From: Duganella sp. Root336D2
GTDB taxonomy: Bacteria > Pseudomonadota > Gammaproteobacteria > Burkholderiales > Burkholderiaceae_D
Assembly: GCF_001425005.1 (NCBI RefSeq)
Contig: NZ_LMDB01000011.1
Coordinates: forward strand, 1 to 45,059
Length of the DNA stretch: 45,059 nucleotides
Reading direction: 5' to 3'
The notes under the pieces were generated by a model, which was not told where the DNA came from, did not search any database, and saw only the letters and a program-made list of their open reading frames with translations. A program made the translations under genes and the position numbers. The stretch's first letter is position 1. Each line of letters starts with the position of its first letter. Of the stretch, positions 1 to 7,943 are shown piece by piece.

Positions 1-107
1 AAATTCTCCGGCGTTTAAACTCCGCTTCCCAGCGGTGTTGGGAACATCATCGGTTAAAGCAGCGTGGCGCTCAAGACGGCGCTGCTTTGACGCTTACATT
101 TGATAAT

Positions 108-1193
108 TCAAGCTGCTTGTTTCAGTGTCAGTGGTTCCGCCTCCGTTTCGCTGTTCAGCGTGTTTCCTTTTTCGGGGTTCAGATGCACGATCTCGACCAG
201 CTCCCAGTTGCGTACATCGCCACTCCAGCGGTTGGGATGCAAGGCCTTGGCGGCCTCGTAGACCACGGTCCGCTCGCGCAGCAGCGCGGCATCGAGCCCG
301 GCATGGCGCTGCTCCGGCGTGACGAATCCGATGGCGCTGTGACGGTGTTCGGCGTTGTACCAATGGACGAAGGCACCCACCCATTGGCGCGCGGCCATCA
401 GGTTAGCGAATGGTCGCGCCGGATAGGCCGGACGGTACTTCATCGTCTTGAACAACGCTTCGGAGTAGGGATTGTCATTGCTCACGGCCGGGCGGCTGAA
501 CGACGGCATCACGCCCAGCGTCTGCAGCGTGGCCAGCATGGTCGCTCCCTTCATCGGGGCGCCGTTATCCGAATGCAGCACCACCTGCTCGGCCGCGATT
601 CGTTCACGCGTGCAGATGTCGCGCATCACCGCCCCAGCCAGCGTGCTGCACTCGGCGTCATAGACCTGCCAGCCGACGATTTTCCGGCTGAAGATATCCA
701 TGAACAGGTACAGATAGAAAAAACTGCCTTTGACCGAGCTTGGCAAGTAGGTGATATCCCAACTGAACAACTGGTTCGGTCCCGTCGCGCTCAGCGCGCG
801 CGGCCTGGCTCTGGGCTTCGATGGTTTTTCGGCGCGCCGGTGCGCCAACTGGCCATTCTGTTTCAGCAGGCGGTAGATGGTCGACTCCGAGGCCAAATAC
901 TCGCCGCGATCAGCCAGCCTGGGCACGATTTGGCTGGGCGGCAAATGGCCGAACTCCTTCGAGTTGACGACCGTCAGCAGGCGTTCGCGCTCAAGCTCGC
1001 TCAGCGCGTTCACGGGCTTCTGAACCCGTGCCGGCCGACGGTCGCCCACCGCTGCCCGCGCGTCGTCTTGCCAGCGCTGCAGGGTGCGTTCGCTCAGATC
1101 GATGGCGGCGCACGCCTGCTCTTGGCGTGCACCGGCAACGACCGCCTCTGCCACCAATGCCATCACGTTCTGGCGCTGCGGGACGGCGGTCAT
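108..1193 (-). CDS. IS3-family transposase OrfB (DDE/rve integrase domain)
   Basis: This is the catalytic subunit of the IS3-type transposase, 361 residues, which cuts and joins the ends of the element. An N-terminal helix-turn-helix region is followed by an HTH_21-like segment and an rve core. The DDE residues sit in SWDITYLP, HSDNGAPMKG and NDNPYSEALFKTMKY, and the C-terminal WYNAEHRHSAIGFVTPEQR is typical of the family. I chose the ATG at 1193, which overlaps the OrfA stop as ATGA and implies translational coupling. A run of five A residues lies just before this overlap, so frameshifting to an OrfAB fusion is also possible. No disabling lesion is visible. The subgroup was not determined. 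Confidence 0.9.
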   Translation of the reverse strand: MTAVPQRQNVMALVAEAVVAGARQEQACAAIDLSERTLQRWQDDARAAVGDRRPARVQKPVNALSELERERLLTVVNSKEFGHLPPSQIVPRLADRGEYLASESTIYRLLKQNGQLAHRRAEKPSKPRARPRALSATGPNQLFSWDITYLPSSVKGSFFYLYLFMDIFSRKIVGWQVYDAECSTLAGAVMRDICTRERIAAEQVVLHSDNGAPMKGATMLATLQTLGVMPSFSRPAVSNDNPYSEALFKTMKYRPAYPARPFANLMAARQWVGAFVHWYNAEHRHSAIGFVTPEQRHAGLDAALLRERTVVYEAAKALHPNRWSGDVRNWELVEIVHLNPEKGNTLNSETEAEPLTLKQAA

Positions 1194-1678
1194 TTTTCCT
1201 CGTCCTCCCACAACGCCCGGAACTTTTTTTGCAGCACCAACAGCGCTGCCGCCTCTGCTAATGCCTTGTCCTTGCGTCCCACTTCGCGCTTGAGCTTGGC
1301 CAACTCGTCCTTCAAAGTGCGCAGTTCGCGGGCGCTCGGCGGCGCCTCCTTGGCGCCGGCACAAAACGCCGCTTCCCAACTCATTAAATGGTGCTCAAAC
1401 AGGCCGCGTGCACGGCACCACGCCTGCACCTGCTCGGTGGTCATGCCATGGGTTTCCCGCAAGGCCGAGAGTTGCTCTTGCGCTGTCCAGTCCTGTGGGC
1501 GTTTTTCCGTCGCCTGCACCGAGGCCGGTGTCGATATGGATTTTTTCTTCATCCAGGATCTTAACGTATGGTGGCTGAGGTTCAGCTCCTCAGCCACTGA
1601 CGTGATGCTGCGTGAGCCGCGCGAAAACGCCTTGACCAGTGCCTGTTCGATAAATGCTTCTGTGTGTCTTGCTGTCAT
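1190..1678 (-). CDS. IS3-family transposase OrfA (helix-turn-helix subunit)
   Basis: This 162-residue protein is the DNA-binding partner of the downstream OrfB. The N-terminal part (SRSITSVAEELNLSHHTLRSW) is a helix-turn-helix of the transposase_8 type. The C-terminal part (residues about 115-160) is a charged, leucine-rich coiled coil of the kind used for oligomerisation in this family. The start was placed at the ATG at 1678 because AGGCAGGA lies directly upstream; a longer frame would run to 1723. The gene overlaps OrfB by one ATGA. It is the first gene of the element and is probably transcribed from the 1793 end. Confidence 0.85.
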   Translation of the reverse strand: MTARHTEAFIEQALVKAFSRGSRSITSVAEELNLSHHTLRSWMKKKSISTPASVQATEKRPQDWTAQEQLSALRETHGMTTEQVQAWCRARGLFEHHLMSWEAAFCAGAKEAPPSARELRTLKDELAKLKREVGRKDKALAEAAALLVLQKKFRALWEDEEK

Positions 1679-1818
1679 TCCTGCCTCGGTGGAGAGACGT
1701 CGATTCCGAGGCGGCAACTGCATTTCGCGGTGCGCCAGACCCTTGGTCAGGTTCCAATCAAACCGATTGAATTACCCGACAAGTAGTCTGACACAGGGGG
1801 AAAACGTCCGCATCCCCG

Positions 1819-2862
1819 GTGGGTCAAGATTCAATCAGCGCCAACACGTTGACCGCCTCTGGCGTTTATCGAGCGAGGGTTTGCAACCAGGCGCAATTGG
1901 CCTACGATGCGATAGCGGAATGGCTGGAAGGGCGAGCACCGGTGCCTGACGCGGTGCATGCCGTAGCGGGAATAGAGGCTCAACTGCGGATGCAGGACCA
2001 TTTGGCGCAACTGCTCAGGTCGCAACGCCAGGCGCAAGGTGCACTGGAGTTCGAGAGCTTCCAGCCACGGGCTGTTTTTGATGGGAGCCGCATCGCGGAT
2101 ATCCGCTTGCAAGAACACAATCGCGCGCGCCAATTGATCGAGGAGTTCATGATCGCCACCAATGGCTGTACAGCGCGCTTCCTGGCGGCGCACGGCGGCG
2201 CTTCGCTGCGGCGGGTGGTGCGCTCGCCGGAGCGCTGGGCGCGTATCGTCCAGGTGGCGCACGGCTATGGCGTTGAACTGCCTGCCCAGCCCGATGGGAG
2301 CAAGCTGGAAGGATTCCTTGCCCGACAACGTAGACTGTCACCGGTGAGCTTTCCGGATCTCTCGCTCGAGATCATTAAACTCATGGGTTCGGGGGAATAT
2401 GTTGTCGAGCGCGCAGGTGAGCAGGCGATCGGCCACTTCGGACTTGCAGTCCAGGATTATATGCACTCGACGGCGCCGAACCGTCGCTTTCCGGACCTCG
2501 TGACCCAACGGTTGGTCAAGGCGGTCATGGCGGGAAGTCCGCCGCCTTATTCACTTGCCGAATTGGCTGAGCTGGCAGTGCATTGCACAGGTCGGGAGGA
2601 CGCCGTACGGAAGGTTGAACGGCAAATGCGCAAATCGGAGGCCGCGTTGCTGTTGCACGACGCAATCGGCCAGCATTTTCGGGCTATTGTATCCGGCGTC
2701 AATGCACACGGGGTCTGGGTCAAGATCTTTACTCCGCCCGCTGAAGGGCGCCTGGTTGGAGAGATTCCCGAGTTGCGACTAGGGCAGCTATTGCAAGTCC
2801 AGTTGATCTCAACTTCGGTGGAGCGCGGTTTCATCGACTTTTCCCTCCAAAGATCGCAATGA
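1819..2862 (+). pseudogene. RNB-domain ribonuclease (RNase II/R family), 5'-truncated
   Basis: The reading frame matches the C-terminal two thirds of the small RNase II/VacB-type exoribonucleases. Recognisable blocks are GVYRARVCNQAQLAYDAI, QEHNRARQLIEEFMIATNG, LRRVVRSPERW, GSGEYVV and HFGLAVQDYMHSTAPNRRF. The last block is the conserved RNB segment with the RRFPDL catalytic region. An S1-like end follows (GVWVKIFTPPAEGRLV). The family's N-terminal region, including the first metal-binding aspartates, is missing: the frame begins about 26 bases from the end of the IS3 element. The GTG at 1819 could allow translation of a fragment, but it would lack half of the active site. The bases left of the insertion sequence (1-87) do not look like the missing part, so this is not a simple insertion. 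Confidence 0.8.
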
Positions 2863-3001
2863 GCGTCAATGAAGGCGAAGTGCTTGGCACTCCACGCAGG
2901 CCATACCCTGGCTGACGCGCACGGCGCAAAGCCAGCGAGGACCCAACTTTTTACGGTAAAGATTGGGGGGGGCGTTGAAGCACGCGCCTTGGGGATGGCG
3001 A

Positions 3002-3245
3002 CTATGTGGTCTGTCTGGCGCCATCGGCCAATTGTTGGAGTCTTACTTGATTGAGAATTTCAATTTCACCCTTGGTCACGCATTACAGACCGTTCTTGCG
3101 GAATCGCGCGAGTATGCGGCAGACGCATTCTGAGATCAGTCCTAGATAGTTTTCGACTTCTTCACGCATCATGGGCAACTGAAAGCAGTTGGCTGCATCG
3201 CCTTGCTTAGCCTGACCTGCACCAATAGCTGTCAGAAAGACGTGT
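3002..3245 (-). pseudogene. Crp/Fnr-family regulator, C-terminal helix-turn-helix remnant
   Basis: On the minus strand this stretch encodes the end of a Crp/Fnr-type regulator. The segment FQLPMMREEVENYLGLISE followed by RILARFRKNGL is the winged-helix recognition region. An in-frame TAA at 3083-3085 interrupts it. The same frame then continues with CVTKGEIEILNQVRLQQLA, the usual C-terminal tail, to a TAG at 3002-3004. The cyclic-nucleotide/FeS sensor domain is absent. Upstream of about 3245 the similarity stops, and an unrelated small gene ends at 3250. A truncated gene with a nonsense mutation cannot make a regulator. The family assignment is by pattern recognition. Confidence 0.7.
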
Positions 3246-3249
3246 TGTC

Positions 3250-3444
3250 TTATCCCTGGTATTGTTTGCATCGAAGCTGCGCCGCGTGTTCTTTGAAGTT
3301 CATTCTTGCCTCAGCTTGACTGGCGAAAACCTCGTCGGATTCGACGCGATGAGCGACCTGTCCGTTGGCGTCCATCCACGTCAAGGACCAGTGCCATCCG
3401 TTAGGATCATTCAGAAATATAGTCCTGGGGTTCGTGAGTTCCAT
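3250..3444 (-). CDS. small hypothetical protein (64 aa)
   Basis: I do not recognise this protein. It is acidic to neutral, with no signal peptide or membrane segment. The N-terminal part (TIFLNDPNGWHWSLTWMD) is aromatic-rich and looks like beta strands. The C-terminal half is helical and rich in Ala, Glu and Lys. A good ribosome-binding site (AAGGGG) lies about 5 bases before the ATG, which supports translation. It sits directly upstream of the broken Crp/Fnr remnant on the same strand. Confidence 0.55.
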   Translation of the reverse strand: MELTNPRTIFLNDPNGWHWSLTWMDANGQVAHRVESDEVFASQAEARMNFKEHAAQLRCKQYQG

Positions 3445-3486
3445 GTTGTTCCCCTTGACAGAAACCGCTTTAACGTGTTTTCCGCT

Positions 3487-3648
3487 TCAATCGCCGACCA
3501 GAATCAACTTAAGCGGTTCGCCAGCACTGCCGATGTTCGCTAGCTTATTCCTGTACCCACATCGCACGCAAAGGAAGTAGGCGCCAAGGTCATCAATAGC
3601 GGTCTTGCAGAGTGAAACGGGCAACTGGGCTGTGCAGCGTTTGCAGAT
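3487..3648 (-). pseudogene. zinc-ribbon-like short frame lacking a normal start codon
   Basis: The minus-strand frame reads 53 residues, starting ICKRCTAQLP and continuing through FLCVRCGYRNKL to LKLILVGD and a TGA at 3487-3489. The two CxxC knuckles (residues 2-5 and 27-30) are spaced like a zinc ribbon. The first codon after the upstream TAG is ATC, and no ATG, GTG or TTG lies before the first cysteine. So it is either the remnant of a longer gene, a gene with a mutated start, or one that uses a rare ATC start. An AAGGA lies about 14 bases upstream. No homologue is known to me. Confidence 0.35.
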
Positions 3649-3686
3649 CTATATGCTCACATCCTTGGAAGAATGGAATGCATAGC

Positions 3687-3803
3687 ATGACGCGCGCTCG
3701 CAAATTAACCGAGGACCAGAGTCACGAAATTCGCCTGACTTATAAGTGCCGCACGCATCGCTGCCGCTCGGGGGCCTTCGCCAAGAAGTACAGCGTTGGC
3801 TAA
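3687..3803 (+). CDS. short helix-turn-helix-like protein or remnant (38 aa)
   Basis: The frame begins MTRARKLTEDQSHEIRLTYK and ends GAFAKKYSVG. This pattern (basic start, LTEDQ..EIR..Y, then AKKYSVG) is the first part of small resolvase-like helix-turn-helix proteins, in which a recognition helix should follow the final GV. Here a stop comes right after the turn, so the recognition helix is missing and the gene is probably a 3'-truncated remnant. A weak GGAA lies upstream. Confidence 0.35.
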   Translation: MTRARKLTEDQSHEIRLTYKCRTHRCRSGAFAKKYSVG

Positions 3804-3842
3804 TCGACGACGACCATGGTTCACGCTTGCTTGCGGTGCGGC

Positions 3843-3871
3843 CGCGGCGTGCCCGGATGGTGCACGCCGCG
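3843..3871. repeat. perfect 10-bp inverted repeat (hairpin)
   Basis: CGCGGCGTGC at 3843-3852 pairs with GCACGCCGCG at 3862-3871 around a 9-base loop. There is no T-run on either side, so it is not a classical intrinsic terminator. It lies about 140 bases downstream of the cold-shock gene end and could act as a transcription or mRNA end for that gene. Confidence 0.4.
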
Positions 3872-4013
3872 TGTAGGCAAGCGCTACAGGGCATGGGTTT
3901 CCGTGTCTGCGGAGGCTTTTGATCTAGCGTTCACCCGATGCGTTATGCTACGCTGCACGACTGGGAAGGCAGTTCGCGCCAACACCGCTTCGGCTGCAGG
4001 ATGGTCGTCTTGT

Positions 4014-4223
4014 TCAGGCGGGCGTGACGTTGGTGGCCTTTTCTCCCTTGGGGCTGGGGGCGCGTTCAAAAGTAACGCGCTGATTTTCTGCCAGTGATTT
4101 GAATCCCGTCGCTTTGATATCCTGGAAATGGACAAACAGGTCAGGACCGCCCGCGTCTGGGCTGATAAAGCCAAAGCCTTTGGCTTCGTTGAACCATTTA
4201 ACGATACCGCTTTGCGTAGTCAT
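4014..4223 (-). CDS. cold-shock protein, CspA family
   Basis: A 69-residue single cold-shock domain, the normal length for the family. It binds single-stranded RNA and DNA and acts as an RNA chaperone in the cytoplasm. Both RNA-binding motifs are present: RNP1-like KGFGFI (residues 15-20) and RNP2-like LFVHF (near residue 30). It opens [20 protein letters not shown]. The start is the ATG at 4223, with GAGG about 10 bases before it. Versions further upstream would add a non-family extension. It is divergent from the diguanylate cyclase gene across a 343-base gap. It stands alone with no operon partner. Confidence 0.95.
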   Translation of the reverse strand: MTTQSGIVKWFNEAKGFGFISPDAGGPDLFVHFQDIKATGFKSLAENQRVTFERAPSPKGEKATNVTPA

Positions 4224-4566
4224 GATAGAACCTCGTAGTAGATGTAGAGAGTCGGGCCATGCCCGGCGACGCGCGCCAACAAGCAGGGTCAACAAGCGAG
4301 GGAATCAGACAGGAGTTACCAGGTTCGGCAAGACAGGACGGAGACCAGCAATATTTGCAGTGCTTCATACGCGGTGAGATCACTATACAAGGCTTAGCAC
4401 GCTGCACCTAGCGCTATCTGTAAATAGTTGGCAGCCAAGTTGAAACCTATGATGTTGTTGCTGATGATAGGAAGCGCAACCGGCACATGGGATCAGCGCG
4501 TGTTACTTTAGAAACCTAAGCAGAGGCAACGCATGTTATGGCTTGCATAGGTGAAGGAATGACCTG
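4224..4566. other. intergenic region between divergent csp and GGDEF genes
   Basis: This 343-base gap must hold the promoters of both flanking genes and the csp 5' leader. I see no convincing -35/-10 pair, hairpin or gene, and no clear cold-shock leader element. Confidence 0.5.
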
Positions 4567-5832
4567 GTGACGGTTTTGAGACGAGACGAGCGGCATGGAG
4601 ACCATTGCGTGACCTTTACAATGGTTGACTCAGGGCCAGCAAGCGGGCCGTCAAATGCCGCGATCAATGATGTAGCGTTGAGTGCACGCGCAATGGAAAA
4701 GAGCGAAATTATGTCCGAAGCGCAGGAGGCAGTGTTGCCAAAGCGAAAGCGTGTTCGGACGGCCGCGAAAGCGAAGACGGGCACGTCCCGTCAGCCAAGC
4801 AAGGGTGAGTTGCTGTCGCTGCTGTGGATCGCCAAGGCGCTGCTGTGCGCAAACAGCGTAGAGGCGGCGCTGCGTTCCGTTGCCGAAGGCTTACCCGGGC
4901 TGAGGCCGGACGCCATTTTGCTTATAAGTCACAGCGATCGTGGTGATAGCTGCTTCTACCTCGATATGCCGGACGGCGGCAGTTGCCTTGAACTGAATCA
5001 CCGCATGTGTAGCGAGGTGCGCAAGCTGGTGGGAAGCGGCACGCATCCATTGCCATTGCAAGCATTTACGTTAGACAACGGAAGCCACGTGGCGGCCCCG
5101 TTCTCACATGATGTGAACGGAGGCTACATTGTGCTGCGTTGGCAGGTACCGCCGGAGCTAACGGTGCAGCAGCATGCGCTCGCGTTTCTTCCGCGCATCG
5201 CAGAATTGGCCGGTGTCCGTCTCAGCACCCTCCTGGGCCAGTTACACCGGGAAGAAGAGGTGGAGGAACAATATCATGCCTTCGCAGCGACGCAAACCCG
5301 CCACATGGAGGAACTTCGCGTGAGCGAGCATGAGAAGGTCGAAGCGCGTGAACTTGCTGCGCAAGATGAGTTGACCGGTTTGCAGAATCGGCGGGGATTC
5401 CTCGCGAAATCGGAGCAATGCTTGTTGATCGCCCGCCGGCAGGACCTGGCGTGCGCTGTGATTTTTGCGGATGTGGATGGATTGAAGCTGATCAATGACC
5501 TACAGGGCCATGCCGCCGGCGATGAACTGATTCGCGATGCAGCGTATATCTTCAACAGCGCGTTCCGGCATGCTGACGTGGTGGGGCGGGTTGGCGGCGA
5601 CGAGTTTGCGGCCTTCACGTTTGACAACGCGACGCCGCGTGCCATCGTCGAGCGCATCAGGGAGAAGATCGCCCAGTTCAATGCAGGCAGGAAAGGGGGG
5701 CTCACGATGTCGCTGAGCATTGGCGTGATCAATTGCGATATCCACAGCGAGGAAACGCTCTCGGAATACCTGGTGCGAGCGGATGAAGAAATGTATCGTC
5801 ATAAGCGGCAACGCGGACGGGCGCCGCACTAA
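4567..5832 (+). CDS. GGDEF-domain diguanylate cyclase with N-terminal GAF-like sensor
   Basis: This protein is predicted to make cyclic di-GMP from two GTP in the cytoplasm. It has 421 residues, no signal peptide and no membrane segment. Residues about 80-230 look like a GAF-type sensor, followed by a Glu-rich coiled-coil linker (about 228-270). The GGDEF domain begins at DELTGLQNRRGF. The active-site GGDEF is intact at residues 343-347. An RHAD at 334-337 lies five residues before it, matching the RxxD product-inhibition site, so feedback inhibition is likely. I kept the GTG start at 4567 because GAAGGA precedes it by about 11 bases; ATGs at 4621, 4693 and 4711 are alternatives. No EAL domain is present. 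The signal sensed is unknown. Confidence 0.9.
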   Translation: MTVLRRDERHGDHCVTFTMVDSGPASGPSNAAINDVALSARAMEKSEIMSEAQEAVLPKRKRVRTAAKAKTGTSRQPSKGELLSLLWIAKALLCANSVEAALRSVAEGLPGLRPDAILLISHSDRGDSCFYLDMPDGGSCLELNHRMCSEVRKLVGSGTHPLPLQAFTLDNGSHVAAPFSHDVNGGYIVLRWQVPPELTVQQHALAFLPRIAELAGVRLSTLLGQLHREEEVEEQYHAFAATQTRHMEELRVSEHEKVEARELAAQDELTGLQNRRGFLAKSEQCLLIARRQDLACAVIFADVDGLKLINDLQGHAAGDELIRDAAYIFNSAFRHADVVGRVGGDEFAAFTFDNATPRAIVERIREKIAQFNAGRKGGLTMSLSIGVINCDIHSEETLSEYLVRADEEMYRHKRQRGRAPH

Positions 5833-5907
5833 TACAACAGCCGACAGGAACGTGGCGGAATGTGCCCGATCCGGGGCTGCTTAATCGCTGGGGCCCGCTG
5901 TGGCGCG

Positions 5908-6120
5908 CTATTCGGTAGGCACTTTGGCCCGTGTCGGCGTGCGACGCGCATCGATGGGTGCACTGAGAACGCGCTCGATGACATGGAGGGGAATGCGGCG
6001 AGACAGCAAATAGCGCTGAGCGCCGGCAATCCCGACGATCGCGCTCATGAGAATACCGTATTGCACATTGGCGGCGGACCAGACGTCTTCACGCCGCACG
6101 ATCTCAGAATTATTGTTCAT
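5908..6120 (-). CDS. small hypothetical protein, member A of a local paralogous family (70 aa)
   Basis: No known function. The C-terminal half reads AGAQRYLLSRRIPLHVIERVL then SAPIDARR. It resembles the proteins at 9317-9547 and 15020-15385, which share the pattern A..YL....[IV][PD]...[IL][QE]R[VL]L....[AS]R[RK]. The central segment YGILMSAIVGIAGA is hydrophobic but short. The ATG at 6120 was chosen because GGAAGGAACGG lies just upstream; a 12-residue longer version starts at 6156. The arginine-rich tail suggests a helical protein that binds nucleic acid or protein, but this is only inference. Confidence 0.6.
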   Translation of the reverse strand: MNNNSEIVRREDVWSAANVQYGILMSAIVGIAGAQRYLLSRRIPLHVIERVLSAPIDARRTPTRAKVPTE

Positions 6121-6200
6121 TGCCCGTTCCTTCCGTTTGCGTGAAGTATCGCACAACGCGCAGCCATTGCTATGGAATTATGCGTGACGACAACACAGGG

Positions 6201-6244
6201 GCGTCCTTGCAATGCGGCGATGAATCTCCGCATTGCAAGGACGC
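6201..6244. repeat. perfect 17-bp inverted repeat
   Basis: GCGTCCTTGCAATGCGG at 6201-6217 is exactly repeated in inverse at 6228-6244 around a 10-base loop. The hairpin lies between two minus-strand genes (the 102-aa gene ending at 6280 and the 70-aa gene starting at 6120). No T-run follows it in that direction. It may separate the two genes' transcripts, stabilise an mRNA end or be a protein-binding palindrome. Confidence 0.7.
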
Positions 6245-6279
6245 TTTCATTGAACGCAGAAAAAAAGGACGGAGCGCGA

Positions 6280-6588
6280 TCAATGGTCTGTCTCGTGCGA
6301 ACTGCCGGCCGGATAATCCACTTGCAGGCAATCCTGACCAACAAATGCGCCCCCCCGGATGTCATTGCGGAACAGGTCGAGCCATGAGGTGCTGTCACTG
6401 ATCAGGTACTGTTTGGACTGCCCCGTTGATTTGCGCCGCACGGTCAACTCGCCCTGCAATCCTGGTACCTCGTCGGTCTTGGGATCCGTCGTGTCCGTAG
6501 CGCTGAGAGAAAAATCTGCACGGATGAGGCGATTGCTGCGCAAAATCCTCTGAAATTCGGCCACGTCTTCCGCTTCGATCAGTTCCAT
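6280..6588 (-). CDS. small hypothetical protein (102 aa)
   Basis: I do not recognise this protein. It starts MELIEAEDVAEFQRILRSNR with a very good ribosome-binding site (TTTGGAGG about 4 bases upstream). It is acidic, without signal peptide or membrane segments. The N-terminal 25 residues look helical and the middle (LQGELTVRRKSTGQSKQYLI) looks like a beta hairpin. It lies upstream of the 70-aa gene on the same strand, with a strong hairpin between them. Confidence 0.6.
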   Translation of the reverse strand: MELIEAEDVAEFQRILRSNRLIRADFSLSATDTTDPKTDEVPGLQGELTVRRKSTGQSKQYLISDSTSWLDLFRNDIRGGAFVGQDCLQVDYPAGSSHETDH

Positions 6589-6997
6589 ACAACCTCCAAA
6601 TTTGATCCTGCAGTTTCAGTATAGGCCTAAACGCCGTTGCCCGATCTTCAAGTACGCGACGCCTGCCTCATGCGGGCGGCTATGCTCCTCGTTGCCGAGC
6701 GCAACCTGTGAGGTAATTGGTCCAGAAACAGTGGGACGTCCTGCCGCAGATGTGTTGCCGTCGCCACGTGCTGCCGTGTGGTGACCATTCTCCGGCAGCG
6801 CGCAACAAGTTTCGTGCGATTATGCGCGAGGGAATCCTGCCAGGGGCCTCCTTACGCTGAAACTTGATCGGGATCTGTCTGCCGAGAAAACAATCACTTG
6901 GTGGGCTTCGCGCCAGGTGCCGCGGCACCCAGGTGCGTAATCCCGTTCCCCGTTGGCCGCGGACAGCATCTGGCTTAACACCGCTAATGACAGCGAA
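6589..6997. other. intergenic stretch without a supported gene
   Basis: 409 bases between two minus-strand small genes. Open frames here have unlikely composition and no ribosome-binding sites. I see no repeat or RNA gene. Confidence 0.5.
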
Positions 6998-7267
6998 CTA
7001 GGCGTCCGAAGATGAATCGATCTCATCATCAAGCGAGCTCACATGCACGCTTGTAATGTGATTGAGTTCGAGGAATGCGATGGCCTGCGTAAGCCGATCG
7101 GTTCCTGGACATGCCTCCGCTTGCAAGTACATGTGATCGGTATCCCATTGAAGAATGGTGTCCACCAGGTCACTACACAACGGTTCACTGGGTAGCGCCA
7201 TGTAGACCCTGCCGGTGCTGCCATCAGACCGGCAATATGAAGCTTTCCACTGCAGCATGTGTTCCAT
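6998..7267 (-). CDS. small hypothetical protein (89 aa)
   Basis: Function unknown. The protein begins MEHMLQWKASYCRSDGSTGR. A strong Shine-Dalgarno (TAGGAGGAG) lies 4-6 bases before the ATG. It is acidic, particularly at the end (SSLDDEIDSSSDA). The length and composition resemble the other short genes in this region. No signal peptide, membrane segment or familiar motif is visible. Confidence 0.6.
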   Translation of the reverse strand: MEHMLQWKASYCRSDGSTGRVYMALPSEPLCSDLVDTILQWDTDHMYLQAEACPGTDRLTQAIAFLELNHITSVHVSSLDDEIDSSSDA

Positions 7268-7943
7268 CGACTCCTCCTAACGTCGAGACAAATGGTCAGC
7301 GGCGCGCTAGCCGAGACTGATGTATTGGGGATCATGCGCGGCGAGGGGGGAATCGTCCACATGGGGCTATTGCCAAGGAGGCGCAGAACCTGAATTCATT
7401 ATACGTAGGGATTGGTCCGGTTGCATCGTCCATTTTCCGTGGCACGACTGGTCGCTAGCGTCGGCGCATGAGCAGGGCGACATGAGGCACCAAGGCCAGA
7501 AGCCTCCAAGGACGCCGTTGTCGGAGTTAGTGCGCTCACTGTTTTGAAATGTTCGACGTGCATTGTGGGAGGGAGCGTATAGTGGTGCGAGGCGCGGTTC
7601 GTCGGCAAAGGGATGCGCAGCACTCTCCTTCGCTGGTGGCGCTTGGGGGGCGGTGCCCTTCCACAATTCCCCGGCATGTGCTGTCAAGAATCGCGGGCAG
7701 CTCATGCCATGCCGCCGAGTCATTCGAGGCAGTGTCGGCGCAGTCACGGACTTGTGCGCCAACGTTTTCTGCGACGTCGAGGACGTTCAGCGACAAGGGC
7801 CGGCAAGGCGTTCGGATGGTTTGCATGGGACGAGAAGTTGGCCGATGCCTGCCTGACAAAATCGGACGATCACGAGTCACGTAGCGGCGGGCGGCGGGCG
7901 GGTGAATGGTCGCGCACACGTGCGCGGCAGACGGGAGCCTTCT
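7268..7943. other. long non-coding or unresolved stretch
   Basis: 676 bases between the divergent 89-aa gene and the antiporter. Several overlapping open frames exist on both strands, but they are rich in Pro, Arg, Cys and Trp and lack ribosome-binding sites, so I regard them as chance frames. No hairpin or RNA gene was noticed. Confidence 0.5.

Larger units (their letters stand above)
88..1793 (-). mobile_element. IS3-family insertion sequence, apparently complete
   Basis: The element holds two overlapping transposase genes on the minus strand. Probable ends are TG at 88 and CA at 1792-1793. Reading inward, the two ends are imperfect inverted repeats: TGACGCTTACATTTG on the left and TGTCAGACTACTTG on the right, with AATTCAA shared a little further in. 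No matching target duplication is visible, since the flanks are gcgctgctt on the left and cagggggaa on the right. This suggests a rearrangement or deletion after insertion. The exact ends are an inference from the TG...CA rule and gene positions. Confidence 0.75.

Noticed and set aside
87..1949. 620-codon plus-strand frame across the IS3 element
   Set aside because: It is antisense to two clear transposase genes and runs into an unrelated gene.
2869..3054. 61-codon plus-strand frame after the RNB gene
   Set aside because: No ribosome-binding site, and it overlaps the remnant of the Crp/Fnr gene on the other strand.
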